Of a stretch of DNA of 7,416 bases, positions 1 through 5,594 are shown piece by piece. The stretch is from DASUSF01 sp036375275 (GTDB taxonomy: Bacteria > Pseudomonadota > Alphaproteobacteria > Geminicoccales > Geminicoccaceae): contig DASUSF010000003.1 of NCBI GenBank assembly GCA_036375275.1, positions 1-7,416 of the forward strand, in the 5' to 3' direction. Under the pieces are notes generated by a model, which worked only from the letters and a program-made list of their open reading frames with translations, was not told where the DNA came from and searched no databases. Position numbers and translations under genes: made by a program. Each line of letters begins with the position of its first letter. Position 1 is the stretch's first letter.

Positions 1-179
1 AACATTGCGATTGGCGACCACTGCGTACGCTCTGGGCCGTAAGCTCTAGCGAGTGCTTGCAAATCCGCGGTCGAGCGACTCTTGAGCGGCGCGATCACAA
101 ATACGTGAGCGACGGCGACGACAGGGAATAAATCGCGATGCGCCCGCCGGGCGGGGCAGGGAGATGCGCCCGGCGTCAT
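1..179 (-). CDS. possible partial ORF running off the left edge, unknown product
   Basis: Reading the minus strand from an ATG at 179-177 gives about 59 open codons to the window edge. The translation begins MTPGASPCPARR and continues with a hydrophobic stretch (FPVVAVAHVFVIAPL) and then a plausible helical segment (STADLQALARAYGPERTQW). The residue mix looks protein-like, unlike the Arg/Pro/Ala shadows typical of this DNA. Against it, third-position GC is only about 60% by my count, well below the recognised genes here, and no clear ribosome binding site precedes the ATG. It could be a gene of different base composition, a decayed gene, or chance. I do not recognise the family. Confidence 0.3.
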   Translation of the reverse strand, partial: MTPGASPCPARRAHRDLFPVVAVAHVFVIAPLKSRSTADLQALARAYGPERTQWSPIAM

Positions 180-595
180 CGCCGGGTCCTGCAGCGGTGG
201 CGCGTGCTCCGGAGAGTGAATGTGGCTTGCGCGGCGGCGCAGGGTCGCCTAAGGAGCCGGGATGGCCAAGCTTCGGACCCGCCTCCGTCTTCGACGACGA
301 CGCCGCGCCTGAGAGGCGTCGGGGCGGCTGCGCGCCGCTCCCCCGGTCCACCCGCTGACGGCTCTGCACGCCGTCGGCGATCCGAAGCAGCAAGGCCGAC
401 CATCACATGGATCCGCACTCGAAGAGCACCCGGGCGAAGATCGTGTCCGCAGGACCGACGCCCCTTCGGGCGGCGAGCCGCACCGGCAGCACCATCCCCG
501 GGACCTGCTTTCCGTTCGGGATCGGGGAGCCCCCGCGCGGGCCACTGCCGGTCGAGGCGCCCGTCGAGGCGCCTGGCGAGGTCGCGGCGCAGCGG
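180..595. other. 416-bp stretch without a convincing gene
   Basis: Several frames are open here on both strands, as expected at this GC content, but none gives a recognisable protein. The frame of the downstream acetyltransferase stays open back to an ATG at 407, adding 63 residues of Pro/Ala/Gly-rich sequence outside the GNAT fold. The minus strand over 624-403 is also open and ends in a fairly natural-looking segment (TIFARVLFECGSM). A direct repeat of GTCGAGGCGCC lies at 551-561 and 563-573. If a promoter for the 596 gene exists it should lie here, but I see no clear -35/-10 pair. Confidence 0.5.
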
Positions 596-1141
596 ATGAG
601 CGGCATCGCCTCGGCGGACGGCATCCGTCGCCTCGAACCGGCCGATGCCGAGCCCTGGCGGGCGCTCCGGCTCGAGGCGCTCGAGCGCCACCCGGAGGCC
701 TACGGCGCATCGCTGCAGGAGGAGCGGGCGCTGTCGCCGGAGGCCTGGCGCGCGCGGCTCGAGCGGGCGCTGGTGTTCGGCCTCTGGTCGGGGCCGGCGC
801 TCTGCGGCTGTGCCGGGCTGTTCGTCGAGCAGACGCAGAAGAAGCGCCACAAGGCGGTGCTCTGGGGGGTCTACGTTCGGGCGGAGGCCCGCGGCCGGGG
901 GCTCGGGCGCGCGCTGGTCGGGCGGGCGATCGACGCGGCGCGGACCCAGGCCCGCCAGCTCCATACCGCGGTGGTGATCGACAACCTCGCGGCGCGGCGG
1001 CTGTACCGGCGGCTCGGCTTCGTCGCCTACGGCATCGAGCCGCGCGCGCTCGAGGTCGCCGGGCGCTACCTGGACGAGGAGCTGCTGGTGCTGGACCTGG
1101 ACCGTTGCGCGTCGGGGGCGGTGGAGGGCGGCGCCCCATGA
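596..1141 (+). CDS. GNAT family N-acetyltransferase
   Basis: A 181-residue single-domain GNAT enzyme that should transfer acetyl from acetyl-CoA to an amine. Motif A is clear: strand VLWGVYVRAEARGRGLGRAL (residues 88-107) contains the R-x-x-G-x-G acetyl-CoA pyrophosphate loop at R99-G102-G104. Motif B follows as NLAARRLYRRLGFVAYG (130-146), with the Tyr and GF of the family. The N-terminal LRLEALERHPEAYGAS (24-39) and the C-terminal EPRALEVAGRYLDEELLVLDL (148-168) are typical of a common bacterial GNAT subgroup; the substrate is not predictable. I chose the ATG at 596 because the fold starts there; an in-frame ATG at 407 would add 63 low-complexity residues. The binding site before 596 is weak (GAGG at 578-581, 14 nt away). 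The stop overlaps the next start as ATGA, so this is the first gene of a coupled pair. Confidence 0.93.
   Translation: MSGIASADGIRRLEPADAEPWRALRLEALERHPEAYGASLQEERALSPEAWRARLERALVFGLWSGPALCGCAGLFVEQTQKKRHKAVLWGVYVRAEARGRGLGRALVGRAIDAARTQARQLHTAVVIDNLAARRLYRRLGFVAYGIEPRALEVAGRYLDEELLVLDLDRCASGAVEGGAP
1123..1128 (+). promoter_or_regulatory. ribosome binding site for the FAD oxidase
   Basis: GGAGGG lies 9 nt before the ATG at 1138, inside the end of the acetyltransferase gene. It fixes the start at 1138 rather than the in-frame upstream codon at 1105 and supports translational coupling. Confidence 0.75.
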
Positions 1142-2265
1142 AGGTGATCGTGGTCGGCGCGGGGATCGTCGGCCTCGCCACCGCCTGGGCGCTGCTCAGG
1201 TCCGGCCACGTGCCGGTGGTCCTCGACCAGGGCCCGATCCCGAACCCGCTCGGCGCCTCGCATGACCAGCACCGGCTGATCCGCCACGCCTATGGAGACG
1301 AGATAGGCTACACGAGGATGGTCGGGGAGGCGTTCGATGCCTGGGCGCGGCTGTTCGAGGACCTCGGGGAGGTCCACTACGTCCGGACCGGCGCGATCGC
1401 GGTCAGCTCGACGGAGGACGACGAGACCGATCGCACGCGGCGCACCTGGCAGACCCTCGGCATCCCCCACGCGGTCCTCGACCGGCAGGCGCTCGACCGG
1501 GCGATGCCGCAGTTCGCCTTCGAGGGTGCCCGCTACGGTCTGCTCGACGCCGCCGGCGGGCCGCTTCTCGCCGCTAGGATCCTCGAGGGGCTGGTCGGCT
1601 GGTTGAAGACGCGGGGCGTCATCATGCGCGCGAACGCCCGCGTGGCTGCGCTGCAGACGCCGGCACCCGCGGTCGTGCTGGAGAATGGCGAGGTCGTCGC
1701 CGGCGACCGGCTGGTGCTCGCCAGCGGAGCCTGGACCTCGAAGCTGGTCCCGGCGCTCGCCGGGCGGACAGCGCCCTCCCGCCAGGTCGTGGTCTACGTC
1801 GAGCCACCTGCCGCCTTCCGGCGGGCCTGGGCGGAAGGTCCGGTGCTGGCGCAGTTCCGGGACGGCCTCGACCTCTACAATCTGCCGCCGGTCCGGGGGC
1901 TGGACCTGAAGTTCAGCTGCCGCCCCCACCGCCGCCCCGGCGACCCGGACGACCCGCGGGAGCCGGCGCCGGATGAGGGGGAAGCGGTGCTCGCCCACGT
2001 CCGTCCACACCTCCGGGATGGCGGGGCGTATCGCGTGCTCGGCGCCAAGGTCTGCTACTACGGTCTCTCGGACACCGGCCGGTTCATCGTCGAGCCGCTC
2101 GAAGGTGCCGGGCTGGCGATCACCAACTGCTGCGGCCACATGTTCAAGTTCGGCGCGATGCTCGGCGAGCGAATCGCGGCGACGGTCGTAGGCGGCCACC
2201 GGATCGAGGCGCTGCAGCGCCTGGCGGCGGGGCAGGCGGTCGGAGCCCGGGGCGACGCCGCCTGA
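1138..2265 (+). CDS. FAD-dependent amine oxidase of the sarcosine oxidase (MSOX/DAO) type
   Basis: A 375-residue flavoprotein, the usual size for monomeric sarcosine oxidase and N-methyltryptophan oxidase relatives, which oxidise N-methyl or secondary amino acids using O2. The Rossmann fingerprint GAGIVG (7-12) and the closing acidic residue D30 bind the FAD ADP moiety, and LVLASGAW (192-199) is the second flavin-contact motif. SHDQHRLIRHAYG (41-53) matches the MSOX segment carrying active-site His45 and Arg49 (here H42 and R46). K258 in GLDLKFS aligns with the MSOX oxygen-activating Lys265. C306 in KVCYYGL aligns with Cys315, the covalent flavin attachment. GHMFKFG (333-339) matches the MSOX GHGFKF motif. 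The position of MSOX His269 reads Arg262, so substrate preference may differ. Alignments are from memory. Coupled to the upstream acetyltransferase. The exact substrate is unknown. Confidence 0.94.
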   Translation: MKVIVVGAGIVGLATAWALLRSGHVPVVLDQGPIPNPLGASHDQHRLIRHAYGDEIGYTRMVGEAFDAWARLFEDLGEVHYVRTGAIAVSSTEDDETDRTRRTWQTLGIPHAVLDRQALDRAMPQFAFEGARYGLLDAAGGPLLAARILEGLVGWLKTRGVIMRANARVAALQTPAPAVVLENGEVVAGDRLVLASGAWTSKLVPALAGRTAPSRQVVVYVEPPAAFRRAWAEGPVLAQFRDGLDLYNLPPVRGLDLKFSCRPHRRPGDPDDPREPAPDEGEAVLAHVRPHLRDGGAYRVLGAKVCYYGLSDTGRFIVEPLEGAGLAITNCCGHMFKFGAMLGERIAATVVGGHRIEALQRLAAGQAVGARGDAA

Positions 2266-2352
2266 GCACCGCCGATCGGGCGGATCCGCGCGCCGAGAGG
2301 GAGCCGGTCGCCTCTTCGGATCGACAGGCGGTTCCGCCGGCCCGGCAGGCGA
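2266..2352. other. convergent gap between oxidase and stress-protein genes
   Basis: This 87-bp gap lies between two converging stop codons. It holds a perfect palindrome GCGGATCCGC (2280-2289) and short self-complementary arms GGCGG/CCGCC (2327-2338), but no T-run on either strand, so I cannot call an intrinsic terminator. Termination here may be Rho-dependent or rely on short GC stems. Confidence 0.4.
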
Positions 2353-3195
2353 TCAGTGGTACACGAACAGCGCGCAGGCGCACCGGTTGAGGAGATGCCG
2401 GGCGGTCGAGCCGAGGAAGAAGTCGCGCAGCCGGCCCTGGCCCGAGGCACCGAACGCCACCATGGTGGCGCCGACCCGCTCGGCCTGCTCCATGATGACG
2501 TCCTCGGGGCTCGCCGTGCTCTGCACCGGATGCAGATGGACCTCGATCCCGTGACGTCGCAGCAGCTCTGCCGGGCGCTCTCCGTTGAGCAGCGCCTCGG
2601 CGTCACCCTGCGGTCCGGACCCGATGGTCACGATGTGGACCGGTCGCCGCTCGGCGAGCCCGAGCAGGGCCAGCATGTGCATGGTCCGCGAGGAGCGGTC
2701 GCCACCGTCGCTCGCGGCGAGGATCGGTCCCTCGGACTCGGCGCGCTCCGGACAGACGATGATCGGGCGTGGAGTCTCCTGCAGGAGGCGATGCACCACG
2801 TCCGCGACCGCCGGCTCCTCGTCCAGATGAAAGTCGGTGTCACGGCCGATCACCAGGAGGTCGTGGCGGTGGGTCTCGTTACAGACCTGCTCGAACGGAT
2901 CGCCTTCGACCTCGAGCACCCGCCACGCCGTGCCGAGATCCTCGCACGACGCCTCGAAGTGATGCTCGAGCCGCTCGAGGAAGCGGTGCGCCTCCTCGAG
3001 CTTCACCTGGTCGCGGTGCTGCTTGTACGCCATCCCGCCGATGCCGACTGCCGCCGGCGCGGTGAGGTGCTGACGGTCGAGCACGGCGAGGCCGGTGATC
3101 TCGGAGGTGAACTGACGGGCGAGCTTGATCGCCACGTCCTGGGCGGCACGACTGGGCTCGGTGTCGTCCAGAGCAACAACGATGCTACGCAGCAC
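2353..3195 (-). CDS. universal stress protein with two tandem Usp domains
   Basis: A 280-residue cytoplasmic protein built from two UspA-like domains, the common tandem form (single-domain Usp proteins are about 140-150 residues). Domain 1 (about 1-149) opens with the family's MLRSIVVALDDTEPSRAA and ends with RPIIVCPE, but its nucleotide loop is degenerate (VIGRDTDFHLDEEPAV). Domain 2 (about 156-280) opens PILAASDGGDRSSRT and carries an intact ATP-binding loop GASGQGRLRDFFLGST (249-264), which fits G-2x-G-9x-G-S exactly. Such proteins accumulate under starvation, hypoxia or redox stress and are thought to act as nucleotide-dependent regulators or chaperones. The start is GTG (3195-3193) with a strong GGGAGG 5 nt upstream. 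It lies 42 bp downstream of the disordered-protein gene on the same strand and is probably co-transcribed with it. Confidence 0.96.
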   Translation of the reverse strand: MLRSIVVALDDTEPSRAAQDVAIKLARQFTSEITGLAVLDRQHLTAPAAVGIGGMAYKQHRDQVKLEEAHRFLERLEHHFEASCEDLGTAWRVLEVEGDPFEQVCNETHRHDLLVIGRDTDFHLDEEPAVADVVHRLLQETPRPIIVCPERAESEGPILAASDGGDRSSRTMHMLALLGLAERRPVHIVTIGSGPQGDAEALLNGERPAELLRRHGIEVHLHPVQSTASPEDVIMEQAERVGATMVAFGASGQGRLRDFFLGSTARHLLNRCACALFVYH

Positions 3196-3200
3196 CTCGA

Positions 3201-3206
3201 CCTCCC
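3201..3206 (-). promoter_or_regulatory. ribosome binding site deciding the GTG start of the stress protein
   Basis: The minus strand reads GGGAGG, ending 5 nt before the GTG at 3195-3193. No in-frame ATG is nearby, so this site is what supports the GTG start. Confidence 0.75.
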
Positions 3207-3237
3207 TCGTCGCTGTTGTGGCTGAACCGGCTCGCGC

Positions 3238-4266
3238 TCACCGCGGACCCGGAACGACGAACCCTTCGTCATCGATCACCCAGCCATCAGGCAGCCCGGC
3301 GGTCTTCCGCCGCCGCGGCCGCCGCATCGCGAGCCCTGCACCGTTGCTTTCCGGTTCATCGCCGCTCGCTGCCGGGTCCTCCTCGTCCGTCTCGCGCTCC
3401 GGCTGCGGCTCCGGCTTGAGTCTGCGGCGCGGCGCCGGCGGCGCCGCCGGCTCCGCAGCCGGCTCCCGCGCAGCCGCATCCGGCGGACCGTCCCGTAGCG
3501 TCGCGGCCTCGCTGCCGTTGCCGCCGACCCCGGCCGGCTCGTTGGCTGCGGCCAGCACGCCGCCCGGCTTCAGGCGGCTCCGCCGCACGCCCAGCGTGCC
3601 GCGTGCAGGCGCGCCATGGGGATCGGCCGGATCATCGTCGCCCGGTCGCGACAGCTGCAGGCGCCCCGAACGGGCGTTCGCCGCGCTGACCCTCGACTCC
3701 CGGCCCGGCTCGTCCTCGGGCGCCGGTGCCGGAGGTGCTTCGGACGGTTCCGGGGATGCTTCCGGGCCGGCGGCGCCCGGCGCCTCTTCGGGCGCACCCG
3801 GCGCGCGCGTCACCGGCGCCGCGTCCTCGGCGGGCCGCGTGAGGGCCAGCGCCATCGCGCGCAACCGCTCCTGATCGACGGGCACCACCGCCGGCTTCGG
3901 CTGCTGCTCCTCGGCGGCCACCACCTCGGCTTCGGCCTCGGCGTCCGCGATGGTCAACCGCAGCCGGGCGAGCTGCTCGAAGAACTCCTCGCGCTCGCTC
4001 GGGTTGAGCCGGTTGTGGGTGCGTTCCGCGATCAGGCGCTCCGCGTGCGCGAGCACCGACTGCGCATGGGCGAGCTGACCAGAGACATTGGTGCGCCCGG
4101 CGAGCATCTGAGCCAGCGCTTTCGTTGCCGGCTGCAGCACCGGCAGGAGATCGCGGGCCGAGTTCGGCAGTCCCTTCGGCGCTCCGCGGACGCGGCGCGC
4201 GTTGTTGTTCTTGTTCCTCTTCTTGGGACCCTGCCGCCGGAACGGAAACATGTTACGATTCTGCAT
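3238..4266 (-). CDS. hypothetical protein, basic N-terminus, helical segment, disordered middle, conserved-looking C-terminal motif
   Basis: I do not recognise this 342-residue protein. Residues 1-31 are strongly basic (RRQGPKKRNKNNNARRVRG) and could bind nucleic acid or acidic lipid. Residues about 37-120 look helical, rich in Ala/Leu/Glu with a possible coiled coil around 92-119. Residues about 145-320 are Pro/Ala/Glu/Arg-rich and should be disordered; within them RRSRLKPGG (228-236) and RRRLKPEP (280-287) resemble repeated short linear motifs. The end is sharply different: LPDGWVIDDEGFVVPGPR (325-342), compact and Trp-containing, looks like a binding tag. No signal peptide or membrane helix is seen. 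ATG at 4266-4264 was taken; a second ATG at 4251 is also possible, and neither has a strong binding site. The stress-protein gene follows after 42 bp, so a stress-linked role is plausible but inferred only from position. Confidence 0.82.
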   Translation of the reverse strand: MQNRNMFPFRRQGPKKRNKNNNARRVRGAPKGLPNSARDLLPVLQPATKALAQMLAGRTNVSGQLAHAQSVLAHAERLIAERTHNRLNPSEREEFFEQLARLRLTIADAEAEAEVVAAEEQQPKPAVVPVDQERLRAMALALTRPAEDAAPVTRAPGAPEEAPGAAGPEASPEPSEAPPAPAPEDEPGRESRVSAANARSGRLQLSRPGDDDPADPHGAPARGTLGVRRSRLKPGGVLAAANEPAGVGGNGSEAATLRDGPPDAAAREPAAEPAAPPAPRRRLKPEPQPERETDEEDPAASGDEPESNGAGLAMRRPRRRKTAGLPDGWVIDDEGFVVPGPR

Positions 4267-4381
4267 CGAGCGATCTCGACCTCGCCTGGTGGCACTTCAG
4301 CCGGTTGACGGCCTGTGGGGCCATTGTTGCCTGGGCACGGACACGCGTCGCGAGCGCGCGTTCGACGTCACGTCCGGGCTG

Positions 4382-4397
4382 CGCGGGAGGACCCGCG
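4382..4397. repeat. perfect 6-bp hairpin
   Basis: CGCGGG and CCCGCG flank a 4-nt AGGA loop. The stem is all G-C pairs. There is no T-run after it on either strand. Confidence 0.45.
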
Positions 4398-4459
4398 TAC
4401 CTGCACCATGCGCCTTCGGAACGTCAGCCAGCAGGTCCTTCACACCCTCGACGACCGTC

Positions 4460-4473
4460 GGCGCTTCGGCGCC
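4460..4473. repeat. UUCG-type tetraloop hairpin
   Basis: GGCGC and GCGCC flank TTCG, giving on the plus strand a 5-bp stem closed by C-G around a UUCG loop, one of the most stable RNA tetraloops. On the minus strand the loop would be CGAA. It is compatible with a structured transcript but short enough to be chance. Confidence 0.45.
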
Positions 4474-4487
4474 ACCTTCCAAGCCGG

Positions 4488-4514
4488 GTCGATCTCCGGT
4501 ATCCGGAGATCAAC
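4488..4514. promoter_or_regulatory. near-perfect 12-bp inverted repeat, operator-like
   Basis: Nine-base arms GATCTCCGG and CCGGAGATC are perfectly complementary around TAT (4491-4511). After one mismatched pair, two more bases pair on each side, giving 11 of 12 matches over 27 bp. No T-run follows, so it is not an ordinary terminator. The symmetry, short centre and place between two genes fit a binding site for a dimeric regulator. It could equally fold in RNA as a hairpin with a 3-nt loop. No matching regulator is encoded in the window. Confidence 0.5.
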
Positions 4515-4516
4515 GT

Positions 4517-4535
4517 GCGGGAGGAGAACTCCCGC
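4517..4535. repeat. perfect 7-bp hairpin next to the operator-like repeat
   Basis: GCGGGAG and CTCCCGC flank a 5-nt GAGAA loop. It begins 2 bp after the repeat at 4488-4514, so the two stems could stack. No T-run follows on either strand. Confidence 0.5.
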
Positions 4536-4657
4536 TCATCCTCGAACGATCCAGGCGGCCACCACGAGCAGGACACCCGGTGCGTGGCAGGGACGCGATC
4601 AGAAGCGATCCGGTCGGGGTTAGTCGAAGCTCCCAGCCTTGCGGGCCATTTGCCCCC

Positions 4658-4670
4658 GAACGTCACGTTC
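4658..4670. promoter_or_regulatory. compact 13-bp palindrome
   Basis: GAACGT and ACGTTC are separated by a single C, giving a perfect odd-length palindrome of the kind bound by dimeric helix-turn-helix proteins. It sits beside the most AT-rich patch of the gap. TTGCCC (4650-4655) and CAAAAT (4672-4677), 16 bp apart, could form a weak plus-strand promoter that the palindrome would overlap, but no plus-strand gene follows. Confidence 0.35.
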
Positions 4671-4735
4671 ACAAAATAGGGATAACCCGAACGAAGCTCA
4701 AGCCCAAGAAGCAAACTCGGGGCAGCAGCAGGCGA

Positions 4736-5494
4736 TCAATCTGCTCCGGGCGTGGTCTTCGGGGGCGTACAGAGGCGCGACGCCGCCCAGCTCAAGTCCA
4801 GCGTGTGGTCGATCGGGAGGTGCATCCGCCCGCCATGCATTTCGATGATCCGACAGATCAGGGCGCGCGCGCTCGCCGGCACGACGGCGAGATCCAGTCC
4901 AGGCCAGGCAATACTTAGAACCGGCGGCTGTTCGATCATGATGCGCAAAGGTCCGGTGCGGCCGGCCGACAGGTAAAGCTCGACGATGCAGCGGGCGAGA
5001 GCCTTCAACCAGAAGGGGTCGCCAACCAGCGCGGCGGCCCGGTGCCGTCCCGAGACGGTCAGCTGCTCCGCGCCGGCGTGCGCCTCGTCCAGTGCCGCCC
5101 CGAACAGGTCCTCCAGCGCGATCCTCTGTTCGCCGACCGGCGCCGGGCACTCCAGCGCCTGGATCAGCAGAAGCAGCACCCGGCTCTGTCTGAGGAGGTC
5201 CTGACCGGCGGCCTGCACGTCGGCGAGGCAGTCGCGGGCCTGCTGGCTCAGGGGGCCGGTCGAGCCGTCCAGCATCAGCTCGACGTTGCCGAGGATGGCG
5301 TTCAACGGCGTCGCGAACTCGTGGCTGAGGCGGGGCTCGCGGCAGTCCAGCCGGCTCCTCGGCGGCTCCGCCCCGGGGTTCGACTCCTCTCGCGGTCTGA
5401 ACGAGCCGGCCATTCGGATCCGTCGCATTCGCCAGGGACGGCCGCCGGAACTCCGGCGTCGCCTCGGGCGGCCTCGCACGCGTTGGCGGCGCAT
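4736..5494 (-). CDS. small histidine-kinase-like protein: intact HisKA, degenerate ATPase domain
   Basis: A 252-residue soluble protein related to two-component kinases. The HisKA segment spans about residues 56-117: RLSHEFATPLNAILG (55-69) is a good H-box with phospho-acceptor H58 and an intact HExxT phosphatase-type motif (58-62), followed by GPLSQQARDCLADVQAAGQDLL on the second helix side. The C-terminal half should be an HATPase domain, but the N-box position reads RCIVELYLSAG without the catalytic Asn, and the DxGxG and glycine-rich lid boxes are missing. Only ALICRIIEMHGGRM (211-224) keeps the family's late helix and HGGR. It therefore probably cannot autophosphorylate and may be a phosphotransferase, a phosphatase or a decayed kinase. 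There is no sensor domain or membrane helix. Residues 1-27 are implausibly Arg-rich; ATGs at 5428 and 5413 are alternative starts, the latter giving 225 residues. Confidence 0.78.
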   Translation of the reverse strand: MRRQRVRGRPRRRRSSGGRPWRMRRIRMAGSFRPREESNPGAEPPRSRLDCREPRLSHEFATPLNAILGNVELMLDGSTGPLSQQARDCLADVQAAGQDLLRQSRVLLLLIQALECPAPVGEQRIALEDLFGAALDEAHAGAEQLTVSGRHRAAALVGDPFWLKALARCIVELYLSAGRTGPLRIMIEQPPVLSIAWPGLDLAVVPASARALICRIIEMHGGRMHLPIDHTLDLSWAASRLCTPPKTTPGAD

Positions 5495-5594
5495 CCCCGC
5501 TACGCTAGACCCGGATCTTTAACAGCGCCTTAAACTCGGGTGCCGGGGCGGCGAGGACCGCCGGGCGGCGCGGCTCGTTTCGCGGGGCGGGGAG
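5495..5594. promoter_or_regulatory. divergent promoter region
   Basis: This 100-bp region separates two divergent genes and must hold or overlap their promoters. Its only AT-rich part is an inverted repeat, TTTAA (5518-5522) and TTAAA (5530-5534) around CAGCGCC, which could be an operator or overlap -10 elements in both directions. No clear consensus -35 is visible for either gene. Confidence 0.4.

Larger units (their letters stand above)
4267..4735. other. 469-bp intergenic region rich in inverted repeats
   Basis: This gap separates two minus-strand genes and is unusually long for the window. Frames across it on the plus strand give only Arg/Ser/Pro-rich translations. It contains a series of perfect or near-perfect short inverted repeats (4382-4397, 4460-4473, 4488-4514, 4517-4535, 4658-4670), each listed separately, and an AT-richer patch at 4669-4685. 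It should hold the promoter of the 4266-3238 gene and the end of the upstream transcript. It might also encode a structured RNA. Chance hairpins are common at this GC content, so the meaning is open. Confidence 0.55.

Noticed and set aside
37..82. tRNA-like fragment with GCAAATCC resembling a T-loop
   Set aside because: No matching T-stem, anticodon arm or acceptor stem could be formed around it.
176..1181. Two overlapping minus-strand open frames opposite the acetyltransferase
   Set aside because: Arg/Pro/Ala-rich translations with no motifs, antisense to an unmistakable GNAT domain.
1066..2199. Long minus-strand open frame opposite the oxidase gene (377 codons)
   Set aside because: It is a GC-driven shadow: the translation is Arg/Pro/Glu-rich without a fold signature, and the plus strand carries a clear flavoprotein with a good ribosome binding site.
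2356..3225. Plus-strand open frame of 289 codons opposite the stress protein
   Set aside because: It mirrors the codon structure of the minus-strand Usp gene, which has an exact ATP-loop match and a strong ribosome binding site.
4677..4686. TAGGGATAAC, resembling the start of the I-SceI homing endonuclease site
   Set aside because: Only the first 10 of 18 bases match and the remainder differs. No intron, intein or homing endonuclease is nearby, so it is coincidence.
4202..4918. Plus-strand open frame of 238 codons crossing the gap and both neighbouring genes
   Set aside because: It overlaps two better supported minus-strand genes, has a Ser/Arg/Pro-rich translation, and shows no domain.
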